From: an uncultured Campylobacteraceae bacterium | GTDB taxonomy: Bacteria > Campylobacterota > Campylobacteria > Campylobacterales > Arcobacteraceae | Assembly (NCBI GenBank): GCA_913057765.1 | Contig: CAJXPH010000036.1 | Span: 1-15,926 of the forward strand | Length of the DNA stretch: 15,926 bases | Reading direction: 5' to 3' | In this document: one piece after another, positions 1-8,123 of the stretch | Layout: each line of letters opens with the position of its first letter | Position numbering within the stretch: the first letter of the stretch is position 1 | Notes under the pieces: model-generated | Told to the model about the DNA's origin: nothing | Databases searched by the model: none | The model's input: only the letters and a program-made list of their open reading frames with translations | Position numbers and translations under genes: made by a program

Positions 1-74
1 GTTTTAAATAAATAATTAAAAGAAAGCTTATTTTTCTTGTCAAACTGTTAAAAATCATATATCATAAAAAATAA

Positions 75-80
75 TATAAT
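75..80 (+). promoter_or_regulatory. Putative -10 box for the 96-620 membrane protein gene
   Basis: A perfect TATAAT lies 15 nt before the ATG at 96. No convincing -35 is present; a TTGTCA at 37-42 is too far upstream. Campylobacterota promoters commonly lack a clear -35 and have AT-rich upstream DNA, which fits. The 5' leader would be only about 10 nt. Confidence 0.45.
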
Positions 81-95
81 ATTAAAAGAGTAACA

Positions 96-620
96 ATGGA
101 AGAAAAAATAGAAGATACAACTGTGGATAAGATTGAAAATAATATAGAAATAGAAAATGATCTAAAAATATCCACAACTGAAACAATCAAACAAACTATA
201 AAACAAGAAATAGATGAATTTAAAAAAGATGAAGAAAGTAGTTTAGAAAAGTATGCTAAATTTGCTTTAAAATATTATCATTTTATAATAGCTGGAGTTG
301 CCTCATCTTTGGTACTATTATATATGCCATTAAATTTTAAGTTTGTTTCTCAAATAATTGGCTTATTTACTTTAATTTTTGCAATTTCAGTAATATTAAT
401 TACAAAATATTATTTAAAAAATAAAGATAATGAAGAAATTAAATTATATATATATGATTGTTGGCAAAAAGGTATTTTATCTGTGATTTTAGTAAATTTT
501 GGACTATATGCATTTTCAAATAATCCTCATATAGAAATGTTGACTATTTTAGCATTTTGTACAATCGGAACAATATTTATTCAAAGAGGAGTTAAAAGAA
601 GTTTATCTCTTCTCTTTTAA
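96..620 (+). CDS. Hypothetical multi-pass membrane protein with acidic/coiled N-terminus
   Basis: I do not recognise this 174-residue protein. Residues 1-57 are hydrophilic, rich in Glu, Lys and Ile, and likely helical or coiled. Four hydrophobic stretches follow at about 60-77, 82-104, 124-141 and 146-164, so it is probably an inner-membrane protein with a cytoplasmic N-terminal region. The ATG at 96 follows a purine-rich AAGAG and sits just downstream of a TATAAT box, which supports this start. The last 18 nt overlap the 3' end of def on the opposite strand, with a hairpin spanning both stops. There are no catalytic motifs and no neighbour that suggests a function. It appears to be a single-gene transcription unit inside this window; the gene before it is not visible. 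Confidence 0.75.
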   Translation: MEEKIEDTTVDKIENNIEIENDLKISTTETIKQTIKQEIDEFKKDEESSLEKYAKFALKYYHFIIAGVASSLVLLYMPLNFKFVSQIIGLFTLIFAISVILITKYYLKNKDNEEIKLYIYDCWQKGILSVILVNFGLYAFSNNPHIEMLTILAFCTIGTIFIQRGVKRSLSLLF

Positions 621-621
621 C
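591..621. terminator. Candidate bidirectional terminator between convergent genes
   Basis: GTTAAAAG at 591-598 is the exact inverse of CTTTTAAC at 614-621, and an adjacent AAG/CTT can extend the stem. The hairpin spans the stop codons of both the 96-620 gene and def. T-rich DNA follows on the plus strand (622-655); the minus-strand exit is less T-rich. The stem is AT-rich, so this is a moderate prediction. Confidence 0.45.
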
Positions 622-1118
622 CTTCTTTTCCACTCTTTTTCAAATTTTTTTCTTTTTATAATAGATAAATGTTCAATAAAAAGGTGTCCCGCTAAATGTT
701 CCATTTCATGTTGCCATGCAACTGCTAGAAAATCTTCAGCTTCCATAGATTTTTTTTGACCATTTCTATCAAAATATTCAACTACAATATGTTGAGCTCT
801 TTTTATCTCTTCATTAAACCCTGGTACACTAAGACAACCTTCAACAAAAAGTTGAGTTCCATCTTTATGAGTAATTATAGGATTAATTGCTTCTATTAAA
901 TTTTCTTTTTCTTGAGTATCTTCCTCATCTGGAAGATTTATAATTAAAATATTTAAAGGAATAGCAACTTGAATAGCAGCAAGGCCAACACCATTTTCAG
1001 CAATCATAGTGTCATACATGTCATCTAGTAACGTGTGAAGTTCAGTATCGAACTTCAACACGTCTTTAGATTTTTCTCTAAGTAGTTTGTTTGGATATGT
1101 TATTACTTCTCTAGTCAT
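603..1118 (-). CDS. def: Peptide deformylase
   Basis: This enzyme removes the N-terminal formyl group from nascent proteins in the cytoplasm, using an active-site metal (usually Fe2+). All three family motifs are present in the 171 residues: GVGLAAIQ at 43-50, EGCLSVP at 93-99 with metal ligand Cys95, and HEMEH at 137-141 (HExxH, His137 and His141 as ligands, Glu138 catalytic). The length is normal for the family. The C-terminus is a basic helix (KRKKFEKEWKRRLKEKR), which fits placement near the ribosomal tunnel exit. The gene begins 8 nt after clpP and is the last of the tig-clpP-def run, an arrangement known in Campylobacter. Grouping a deformylase with trigger factor and ClpP links co-translational processing, folding and degradation. 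The 3' end overlaps the convergent membrane-protein gene by 18 nt. Confidence 0.96.
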   Translation of the reverse strand: MTREVITYPNKLLREKSKDVLKFDTELHTLLDDMYDTMIAENGVGLAAIQVAIPLNILIINLPDEEDTQEKENLIEAINPIITHKDGTQLFVEGCLSVPGFNEEIKRAQHIVVEYFDRNGQKKSMEAEDFLAVAWQHEMEHLAGHLFIEHLSIIKRKKFEKEWKRRLKEKR

Positions 1119-1126
1119 TTTAGTCT

Positions 1127-1711
1127 TTACTTATGATTCTTTATAACTTCGTCAATTAAACCATATTCACAAGCTTCGTTTGCACTCATGAAGTTATCTC
1201 TATCCGTATCTTTTTCAACAGTTTTAACATCTTGTCCAGTTTGCTCAGCAATCATTGCATTTAATTCATCTTTCATTCTTTGAATCTCTTTAGCTTGAAT
1301 CTGTATATCAGTAGATTGGCCTTGAGCTCCACCTGATGGCTGATGAATCATAATTCTAGAGTTAGGAAGAGAATATCTCTTACCTTTTACTCCAGCAGAT
1401 AATAAAAATGCTCCCATAGATGCTGCTTGACCTATACAAATAGTACAAACATCTGGTTTAATATAATTCATAGTGTCATAAATAGACATACCACTTGTAA
1501 TTACTCCACCTGGAGAGTTGATATATAAATAGATATCTTTATCTGGATCTTCAGCTTCTAAGAAAAGTAACTGAGCAACAATAGTTGACGCTACTTGGTC
1601 ATTTACTTCACCACTTAACATAATAATTCTATCTTTTAGAAGTCGTGAATAGATATCATAACTTCTCTCACCTCTTCCACTTTTTTCAACTACGTATGGG
1701 ATGTAACTCAT
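1127..1711 (-). CDS. clpP: ATP-dependent Clp protease proteolytic subunit ClpP
   Basis: ClpP is the serine-protease core of the ClpXP/ClpAP complexes, a tetradecameric chamber that degrades unfolded and tagged cytoplasmic proteins. The 194-residue protein has the full triad: Ser98 in QAASMGAF, His123 in MIHQPSGG and Asp172 in DRDNFM. The oligomerisation/handle region QIQAKEI is also present, and the length is standard. The ATG at 1711 follows an AGGA ribosome-binding site about 9 nt upstream. It lies 23 nt after tig and 8 nt before def, so the three are very probably co-transcribed. It would degrade proteins tagged by the tmRNA encoded at 11968-12362. No anomalies are seen. Confidence 0.97.
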   Translation of the reverse strand: MSYIPYVVEKSGRGERSYDIYSRLLKDRIIMLSGEVNDQVASTIVAQLLFLEAEDPDKDIYLYINSPGGVITSGMSIYDTMNYIKPDVCTICIGQAASMGAFLLSAGVKGKRYSLPNSRIMIHQPSGGAQGQSTDIQIQAKEIQRMKDELNAMIAEQTGQDVKTVEKDTDRDNFMSANEACEYGLIDEVIKNHK

Positions 1712-1734
1712 AATTTATAATCCTAATATTTTAT

Positions 1735-3036
1735 TTATTGACCTAATTTTTCGTCTAATAATTTTGTAATAACTTTATCTTCAATCATTGACATTTTAAT
1801 TGCAGGTAAATATCCAGCATCTTGGTATTGTTTTAATACTTCTTGTGGATTTTGACCAGTTTGCATTGCTTCATAGTAAATTACTTGAGTAACTTCTTGA
1901 TCATTCACTTCGATACCTTCAGCTTTTGCTAAAGCATCAACAATAAATGTAGCTTTTACAGATTTTTCTGCATCTGCTTTTAATTCGTCTCTCATAGCTT
2001 CAACTTTAGTTGCATCTTCTTGTAAAACTTTGATTTCATCTTCACTCATAGCTCTCACTTTGTTGTTAAGCGCAAAGTTAACTTCTTGATCAACAACTGA
2101 ACCTGGTAATGCAAAGTTTAATGTTTCAACTAATGTATCTAAATATGCAGGTTTTAACTCATCTCTATAGTAAGTACCTTTTGCTTCAGCTTTCATTTGC
2201 TCTTCAATTTTAGCTTTTAAAGTTTCAATTGTTGCACCCTCTTCACCAGGTAACATTTTTGCAATGAATTCATCATTAATTTCAGATTCACCTTTTTCTT
2301 GAATCTCATGTAAAGTTACTTTAAATACAGCTTCTTTACCAGCTAATTCTTTTGATTGATATTCAGCAGGGAAAGTTACAGTGATATCTTTTTGTTCTTC
2401 ATATTTCATACCAATAACTTGTTCTTCAAATCCAGGGATAAAAGAACCAGTACCAACATGTAATGGATACTTCTCAGCTTTTCCACCATCAAATGCTACA
2501 CCATCAACAAAACCTTCAAAATCAATTACTGCATGATCTTGATCTCTAACCATTCTTTTTCTAGCAATCTTTACTAAAGGTGCTGAAGAACTAGCCATTT
2601 CTTGAATTTTGGCATCTATTGCATCTGCTTCAACTGTTTTGTCTTCAACTGCAGGAACAAGAGCTTTATAATCACCTAAATCAACACTTGGTTTACAAGC
2701 AACGCTAACTTCAATTTCGATATCACCATTATCTTGTTTGTCATATTTAGTTATTGAAGGTTCACCAACAATATCTTCATTTGCAATTTTTAATTCAGCT
2801 AATCCTGAAGAAAGTACATTTCTTAATGCTTCACCTTCAGCATCTTCTCTTAACTTTTCAGCGTATCTCTGTTTTACAACTGCTACAGGTACTTTACCTT
2901 TTCTGAAACCTTGGATATCCATAGTTTTTGCAGCTTCTTTTGCTACTTTGTCTAAGTTTGCTTCAATAACATCTTTTGAAAGTGTTGAAGTGATAACTGC
3001 ATTAGCTTCGTCTACTCTGTTTGCATTAAATTCCAT
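1735..3036 (-). CDS. tig: Trigger factor (ribosome-associated chaperone/PPIase)
   Basis: Trigger factor binds the ribosome at protein L23 and shields nascent chains. The 433-residue sequence has the expected three-part layout: an N-terminal ribosome-binding domain with the signature GFRKGKVP at 43-50; an FKBP-type prolyl isomerase domain at about 155-245 (VIDFEGFVDG through FKVTLHEI); and a helical C-terminal chaperone domain from about 250 onward. The start is the ATG at 3036, with GGAG about 9 nt upstream. The divergent gap to the 3128 gene (91 nt) contains a possible minus-strand -10, TAAAAT, at 3071-3076. It is the first gene of the tig-clpP-def run. The domain layout and length are ordinary. 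Confidence 0.97.
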   Translation of the reverse strand: MEFNANRVDEANAVITSTLSKDVIEANLDKVAKEAAKTMDIQGFRKGKVPVAVVKQRYAEKLREDAEGEALRNVLSSGLAELKIANEDIVGEPSITKYDKQDNGDIEIEVSVACKPSVDLGDYKALVPAVEDKTVEADAIDAKIQEMASSSAPLVKIARKRMVRDQDHAVIDFEGFVDGVAFDGGKAEKYPLHVGTGSFIPGFEEQVIGMKYEEQKDITVTFPAEYQSKELAGKEAVFKVTLHEIQEKGESEINDEFIAKMLPGEEGATIETLKAKIEEQMKAEAKGTYYRDELKPAYLDTLVETLNFALPGSVVDQEVNFALNNKVRAMSEDEIKVLQEDATKVEAMRDELKADAEKSVKATFIVDALAKAEGIEVNDQEVTQVIYYEAMQTGQNPQEVLKQYQDAGYLPAIKMSMIEDKVITKLLDEKLGQ

Positions 3037-3097
3037 TAAATCTACTCCGATTGTATTAATTTTAGACGTGATTTTAGCTAAAACTTACTAAGGACTC

Positions 3098-3103
3098 TAT
3101 AAA
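3098..3103 (+). promoter_or_regulatory. Putative -10 box for the VWA-TPR gene
   Basis: A TATAAA hexamer (within TATAAAAT) lies 30 nt before the TTG start and 10 nt before the AAGGAG ribosome-binding site. It sits in the 91-nt divergent spacer shared with tig. No clear -35 is visible. Confidence 0.35.
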
Positions 3104-3127
3104 ATACTATTCAAGGAGTAAATCACT

Positions 3128-4891
3128 TTGCAATTTTTATACCATAACGTATTACTTTTAATGCTAATACCAATTTTTTTACTAATGTTCTTAATTATTA
3201 CGAACAAAGATAGTTTTGAAAAATACTTTTCAAAAGAGACTTTAAATAAATTATCAGTATCAAATAAATATATGACAAAAACAACAAGAAATATCTTACT
3301 TTTTATTAGTATTATTTTAATGACTATTGCTCTAGCACGGCCAGTAGCGCAAGAAAAAGAGCATAGTTTTAAACAAGAAGTATCATCCATTGTCATAGCG
3401 ATTGATGTATCTAAATCAATGTTAGCAAATGATATTTACCCAAATAGATTAGCTCTAGCAAAACAAAAATTATTAGATATTATACAATTATCAAAAAAGA
3501 ATGCACTTGCAGTAATACTCTTTGCAAAATCCTCTTTTATACTTTCTCCAGTTACACAAGATTTCAATTCACTTAAGATTCTAGTTGAAAATCTTAATAC
3601 AGGAACAAATTTTGATAATGGTTCAAATATATTTTCAACTTTAGAAACTACAAATAAACTTTTAAAAGATTATGATAATAAAAATCTTTTACTTCTTACT
3701 GATGGGGGAAATAGTGTAGAGTATGAAAAAGAAATTAAATTTGCAAATGAAAATAAAATCAATATTTATACAATTGCACTAGCTACGAAAAAAGCAAGTC
3801 CGATAAAACTAGAAAATGGAGAATTTTTAACTAATAAAGATGGTTTGATTGTAACTGTTGCACTAAATGAAAAAATAAAGAAACTATCTATAAATACAAA
3901 TGGTGGATTTATAAATTATTCAATTTCAAATGCTGATATAAAAGAAATTTTGTCAGATATCGATAAGAAATCTTCAAAAAAAGAGCTTGAATCAAAAAAA
4001 TTCAAAACATATACTGAACTATTTTATTATCCTTTAGGTTTAGCACTATTTATTTTACTAATTGCTTTCTCTTCTCTTCCAAAGTTTAAATCTAAAAAAG
4101 TGGTAAATACAATTGCAGTTTTTTTCATATCTTTTATCACAACAAACCTAGATGCAGAAGTTTTTGATTTTCAAACAATTGAAAAAGCAAACAATTACTA
4201 TAAACAAGAAAATTATAAAGAATCTACAAAAAATTATAAAAAAGTTGCAAATACATCTGAAGCAAACTATAACCTAGGTAACTCTTTGTATAAAGAGAAA
4301 AAATATAAAGAAGCACTAAATACATATAAAAATGTCACAACTACAAATCAAAGCTTAGAATATAAGAAACTACATAATATGGGAAACTCTTATGTTAAAT
4401 TAAATGATTTAGAAAATGCTAAAAAAATGTATGAAAATGCTTTAAAAATAAAAGATGATAAACAAACTAACGAAAATCTTGAAGCAGTAAAAAAAGCGTT
4501 AGAAAAAAAGCAAGATAAGAAAGAGCAGAATAAAGATAAGAAAGAGCAGAATAAAGATAAAAAACAAGATAAAAAACAAGACAAAAAGAATGATAAGAAA
4601 AAAGAAGAGAAAGAAAATCAGAAGAACAAAGATAAAGATAAACAAAAGAAAAATGAAGAAAAGAAAAAAGACAAAAAAAATCAAGGCAATGATCAATCTG
4701 AAAAGAATAAGGGAAAAGAGCAGCAAAAGAAAAATGAAAAAAGAGAACAACAAAGGCAAAAAAATAAACTAGAACAAATTTCAGATTTAGAAGAAAAGAA
4801 ATGGTTAGGGAAAGTAGAAAATAAAAAACAACAAGTATTATTAAAAAGAGTTGATACCAAGAATGAAGATACTTCTTCAAATCCTTGGTAA
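3128..4891 (+). CDS. VWA-TPR membrane protein, BatB/BatC-like, with a charged repetitive tail
   Basis: This is a 587-residue inner-membrane protein. It has two N-terminal transmembrane helices (about 7-25 and 55-71), a von Willebrand A domain (about 85-290) with a MIDAS motif DVSKSM (Asp93, Ser95, Ser97) and a TDGG loop (Asp192), two further helices (about 299-316 and 326-342), TPR-like repeats (about 345-455) and a Lys/Gln/Asp/Glu-rich tail (about 457-550). It ends in SSNPW. BatB and BatC of the aerotolerance (Bat) operon have these two parts separately; here they look fused. The start is TTG, chosen because AAGGAG lies 9 nt upstream and the first helix follows at once. It stands alone between tig and ppk2, without a recognisable moxR or batA neighbour. 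The function is inferred from the family: envelope complex assembly or stress tolerance. Confidence 0.85.
   Translation: MQFLYHNVLLLMLIPIFLLMFLIITNKDSFEKYFSKETLNKLSVSNKYMTKTTRNILLFISIILMTIALARPVAQEKEHSFKQEVSSIVIAIDVSKSMLANDIYPNRLALAKQKLLDIIQLSKKNALAVILFAKSSFILSPVTQDFNSLKILVENLNTGTNFDNGSNIFSTLETTNKLLKDYDNKNLLLLTDGGNSVEYEKEIKFANENKINIYTIALATKKASPIKLENGEFLTNKDGLIVTVALNEKIKKLSINTNGGFINYSISNADIKEILSDIDKKSSKKELESKKFKTYTELFYYPLGLALFILLIAFSSLPKFKSKKVVNTIAVFFISFITTNLDAEVFDFQTIEKANNYYKQENYKESTKNYKKVANTSEANYNLGNSLYKEKKYKEALNTYKNVTTTNQSLEYKKLHNMGNSYVKLNDLENAKKMYENALKIKDDKQTNENLEAVKKALEKKQDKKEQNKDKKEQNKDKKQDKKQDKKNDKKKEEKENQKNKDKDKQKKNEEKKKDKKNQGNDQSEKNKGKEQQKKNEKREQQRQKNKLEQISDLEEKKWLGKVENKKQQVLLKRVDTKNEDTSSNPW
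4514..4555 (+). repeat. Exact 21-nt tandem duplication in the charged tail
   Basis: The 21-nt unit beginning GATAAGAAAGAG occurs twice head-to-tail (4514-4534 and 4535-4555), keeping frame and encoding DKKEQNK twice. More degenerate DKKQ units follow. It is a likely slippage site that changes tail length without breaking the frame. Confidence 0.85.
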
Positions 4892-4899
4892 TTTAAATA

Positions 4900-6015
4900 T
4901 TAGTAATTAGCAGACTTTCTCATTTGCATTAACTCTTTTTGAACAGAGATATTAACTTCTTCATCTGCTTCGAAATTCAATGCATAGTTACGTCCATCAT
5001 AATCTACAGAGTTAAGAATAATTTTCATAGCCTCTAAACGTGCTTTATGTTTATCATTACTTCTTACAACGTGCCAAGGAGCACTACGTGATGAAGTACG
5101 TCTTAACATCTCATATTTCTTTTCAGAGAATTCACTCCATAAATCCTGAGCTTGCATATCAACTTCAGAAAATTTCCAATGTCTAAGTGGATCATTGATT
5201 CTTCTATCAAATCTTCTTTTTTGTTCATCTTTAGAAACAGAAAAATAAAGTTTAATTAAAACCATTCCTTGTCTTACTAAATCTTGTTCAAAATTCACTA
5301 CGTCTTCCATAAAAATTTCATGTTCTTCTCTTGTACAAAAGCCAAATATTGGTTCAACCATTGCTCGATTATACCAAGACCTATCAAATAGTACTGCTTC
5401 TCCACCAGTTGGGAAGTGTTGAATATATCTTTGGAAAAACCATTGGTTTCTTTGTGTTTCAGTAGGTTTACCAAGGGCAACTATACGGTAATGCTTATTA
5501 TTCATATATCTTGTGATTCTACGAATTGCACCACCTTTTCCAGATGCATCTCTACCTTCAAATAAAATAATCATTCTTTTATTTTCAGCTTCCAAATAAT
5601 TTTGAAGTTTAATTAATTCTATTTGATATTTCTTCAACTCTTCTAGATCATAAACTTTTTGAATTCCATCATGAAGAACTTCGGGATCAACATTTTTGAA
5701 ATCACCTAAAATTGCTTTAAGTGCTTTATTTTCTTCTAATAGTTTCTCAAGTTTATCATCAGTAAATTTTTCAGATTTTATTTCTTTTGGTGCTTTTTCT
5801 TCTTTTGTTATAACAATCGAATCTTTAAATTTTTGCATTAAAGTTAATGCAGCTTTTTTTGTAAGATTATCTTTTTTTACATACCCAAGAACTTTTACAT
5901 ATCTTTTTTTATCATATTGGAATCTTGCAATGTATTTTTTACCAAAAGATGGATGAGCAGCTTTTGAAATATATAACCCACTATAATTTGTTTTATCAAA
6001 ATCACTTAAATTCAT
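4900..6015 (-). CDS. ppk2: Polyphosphate kinase 2 with an extra N-terminal domain
   Basis: PPK2 enzymes transfer phosphate between polyphosphate and nucleotides, usually making GTP or ATP from the diphosphate. The catalytic part of this 371-residue protein spans about 115-345: Walker A GRDASGKGG at 154-162, the conserved FDRSWYNR at 210-217, and the basic lid DEQKRRFDRRINDP at 263-276. Residues 1-70 are not part of the usual PPK2 fold. They read as a small beta-rich module (GLYISKA, KKYIARF, KRYVKVLGYV) then a helix, resembling the arm-type DNA-binding domain of tyrosine integrases. A charged linker (70-110) joins the two. The gene starts 4 nt after the upstream ppk2, with AAAGG before the ATG. 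It converges on the VWA gene with only 8 nt between stops. PPK2 identity is firm; the nucleotide preferred cannot be read from sequence alone. Confidence 0.92.
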   Translation of the reverse strand: MNLSDFDKTNYSGLYISKAAHPSFGKKYIARFQYDKKRYVKVLGYVKKDNLTKKAALTLMQKFKDSIVITKEEKAPKEIKSEKFTDDKLEKLLEENKALKAILGDFKNVDPEVLHDGIQKVYDLEELKKYQIELIKLQNYLEAENKRMIILFEGRDASGKGGAIRRITRYMNNKHYRIVALGKPTETQRNQWFFQRYIQHFPTGGEAVLFDRSWYNRAMVEPIFGFCTREEHEIFMEDVVNFEQDLVRQGMVLIKLYFSVSKDEQKRRFDRRINDPLRHWKFSEVDMQAQDLWSEFSEKKYEMLRRTSSRSAPWHVVRSNDKHKARLEAMKIILNSVDYDGRNYALNFEADEEVNISVQKELMQMRKSANY

Positions 6016-6019
6016 CTAG

Positions 6020-6970
6020 TTATGCCTTTGCAAATTTGTTTTCATGTTCCATAACTTCCAACTCTTGTGCGCCAGAAATTAATATTTTATTATTCGTTTT
6101 TAAATCTTTTTTCTTAATCTTTTTTGGATAGCTAACGTGAGATAAAATATGTTTAATACAATTTATTCTTGCTTGTTTTTTATCATCACTTTTAACAACC
6201 GTCCATGGAGATACCTCCGAATTTGAGGCCATAAGCATTGAAAATTTTGCAATTGTATATTTATCCCAAAGTTTTTGAGATTCTTTATCTACAGGTGAGA
6301 GTTTGTATTGTTTTAAGGGATCTGTTTCTCTTTTCTTAAATCTTCTTGCTTGTTCTTTTTTTGAAACAGAAACATAGAACTTCATTAAAATGATTCCAGA
6401 TTTTACAAGCATGTTTTCAAACTCTGGAACTTCTCTTAAAAATTCATGATGTTCTTCAGATGTACAAAACCCCATTACAGGCTCTACCCCTGCTCTGTTG
6501 TACCATGACCTATCAAATAAAACTATTTCTCCAGCACTTGGTAAATGTTTTGTATATCTTTGAAAATACCATTGTGTTCTTTCTATATCACTTGGTTTTT
6601 CTAAAGCAACTACTCGCGCACCCCTTGGGTTTAAGTGTTCAGTGATTCTTTTTATAACTCCACCTTTACCAGCAGCATCCCTACCTTCAAAAATCATAAG
6701 GACTTTTAATCCTTTTTCTTTTACATGATTTTGAAATTTAAGTAATTCAATTTGAAGAGCAGTCAGATCTTGTTCATATTCTAAAGTCTCTTTTTTTACC
6801 CAAATTTGTACTTTCTTCTTTTTTGAATTAATTTTTGAACTTTTACAAGTTTTTATACAATCTTCATCTTTTAATTCTACAGTTCCCTCTTCTTCAATAA
6901 CAGAAGTTGGATTTTGAATTTCTTCATTATCTTTTAATTCATCACTAATTATATTTCTATCTCTTCCCAT
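6020..6970 (-). CDS. ppk2: Polyphosphate kinase 2, first copy
   Basis: This is a second PPK2-family enzyme, 316 residues from the chosen start. It has Walker A GRDAAGKGG at 96-104, FDRSWYNR at 152-159 and a basic lid around 204-218 (KKEQARRFKKRETDP). The first 55 residues are acidic then lysine-rich and look like a disordered leader. The ATG at 6970 is preferred over one at 7015 because AGGGG sits just upstream and because the longer form would overlap the nspC coding end. Thirteen nucleotides separate it from nspC and 4 nt from the downstream paralogue, so it belongs to the same operon. It lacks the integrase-like N-terminal module of its partner, which suggests distinct roles or partners for the two copies. 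PPK2 subclass is not assigned. Confidence 0.92.
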   Translation of the reverse strand: MGRDRNIISDELKDNEEIQNPTSVIEEEGTVELKDEDCIKTCKSSKINSKKKKVQIWVKKETLEYEQDLTALQIELLKFQNHVKEKGLKVLMIFEGRDAAGKGGVIKRITEHLNPRGARVVALEKPSDIERTQWYFQRYTKHLPSAGEIVLFDRSWYNRAGVEPVMGFCTSEEHHEFLREVPEFENMLVKSGIILMKFYVSVSKKEQARRFKKRETDPLKQYKLSPVDKESQKLWDKYTIAKFSMLMASNSEVSPWTVVKSDDKKQARINCIKHILSHVSYPKKIKKKDLKTNNKILISGAQELEVMEHENKFAKA

Positions 6971-6983
6971 GTAATTTCCCCTA

Positions 6984-8123
6984 TTAAAGTCTTGATTTGT
7001 ATGCATTATATCCAAAATTGTTTACAATTTGGTAACAATCTTGACTATTTTTTATTACTATAGATGGTAACTTGATTCCATTGAAGGTTGATGTTTTTAC
7101 CATTGTATAATGAATCATATCTTCTAGGATAATTTTGTCACCTGTTTTCAAAGGTTCATCAAAAGAGTAATCGCCTATTATATCACCCGCAAGACATGTA
7201 TTCCCAGCAAGGCGATATGTGTATTTTTTTATATTTGCTAAATCAGAATTTCGTACATCTGGACGATAAGGCATAGCTAAAGTATCAGGCATGTGAGCTT
7301 CTGCTGAAGTGTCTAGTATGGCTATTGACATTTGATTTTCTATAATATCTAAAACGGTTGCCACTAAGTAACCGGTTTGCCAGCCGACGGCTTCGCCAGG
7401 TTCTAAATAGACTTTTAAATGAGGATATCTATTTTTAAAATCTTTTAAAAGTTTAATCAATCCATCTACATCATAGTCCTCTCTTGTAATATGATGCCCT
7501 CCTCCAAAATTAACCCATTTCATTTGAGGTAAAAATTCACCAAATTTTTCTTCAAAATTTGATAGTGCACCTTCAAGCGCGTCTACATTTTGTTCACAAA
7601 GAGCATGAAAATGTAATCCATCAATTCCTTCAAGATTGTCTTTATCAAAATTTACACTTGTTATCCCAAGTCTAGAATATACTCCACATGGATTATATAA
7701 ATCCACCTCAACTGAAGAATATTCTGGATTAACTCTAAGTCCAATAGATGTTCTTCCCCTAGCCTTTTCTCTAAATTTGTTTAATTGATTAAATGAGTTG
7801 AATACTAAATGATTCGAAATATCAATAATCTCATCAATTTCTTCTTCTTTAAATGCCGGAGAATAAGTATGCACTTCTTTTCCAAATTCTTCTTTTGCTA
7901 AAATTGCTTCATGCAAACCACTTGCGCAACAACCGTATAGATACTGCTTACATAAATCAAAAGTAGACCAAAGAGCAAATCCTTTTAATGCTAAAAGAAT
8001 TTTTACTTCAGATTCATCTTGAACTTTTTTTAAAAGTTCTAAGTTTTTTTTTAGTAATCGTTCTTCACAAACAAAGGAAGGACTTGGAACTTCATCAATA
8101 CTATTTACTATATTACTCTTCAT
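6984..8123 (-). CDS. nspC: Carboxynorspermidine/carboxyspermidine decarboxylase
   Basis: This PLP-dependent decarboxylase of the alanine-racemase fold removes CO2 from carboxyspermidine (or carboxynorspermidine) to give spermidine (or norspermidine). In the 379-residue protein, Lys47 in ALKGFA is the predicted Schiff-base lysine, GGGHH (207-211) and EPGEA (241-245) bind PLP phosphate and the substrate end, and Cys310 in TCLAGD is the conserved active-site cysteine. The start is the ATG at 8123: it gives the length typical of the family. A longer in-frame start at 8192 would add 23 residues lying entirely within the rubredoxin gene. The gene overlaps the rubredoxin stop by 11 nt and has only weak ribosome-binding sequence, so translation is probably coupled. 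The partner synthase is upstream at 9548-8346. Confidence 0.95.
   Translation of the reverse strand: MKSNIVNSIDEVPSPSFVCEERLLKKNLELLKKVQDESEVKILLALKGFALWSTFDLCKQYLYGCCASGLHEAILAKEEFGKEVHTYSPAFKEEEIDEIIDISNHLVFNSFNQLNKFREKARGRTSIGLRVNPEYSSVEVDLYNPCGVYSRLGITSVNFDKDNLEGIDGLHFHALCEQNVDALEGALSNFEEKFGEFLPQMKWVNFGGGHHITREDYDVDGLIKLLKDFKNRYPHLKVYLEPGEAVGWQTGYLVATVLDIIENQMSIAILDTSAEAHMPDTLAMPYRPDVRNSDLANIKKYTYRLAGNTCLAGDIIGDYSFDEPLKTGDKIILEDMIHYTMVKTSTFNGIKLPSIVIKNSQDCYQIVNNFGYNAYKSRL

Noticed and set aside
15..40. Terminator of the preceding gene at the left edge
   Set aside because: Only a 6-bp all-AT stem (AAGAAA with TTTCTT) can form and the upstream gene is not visible.
37..42. TTGTCA as a -35 box for the first gene
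   Set aside because: Its distance to the TATAAT at 75-80 is 32 bp, far from the usual 16-18.
2738..3091. A 117-residue plus-strand frame
   Set aside because: It lies antisense within tig, whose domains are unmistakable, and has no recognisable product.
4500..4760. CRISPR array
   Set aside because: The repeats are tandem, in frame and without unique spacers; they encode a charged protein tail.
4390..4880. Several long minus-strand frames and a plus-strand alternative frame across the VWA tail
   Set aside because: They mirror a low-complexity Lys/Glu/Asn-rich coding stretch; their products are Phe/Leu/Ser-rich or Lys/Arg-rich artefacts without ribosome-binding sites.
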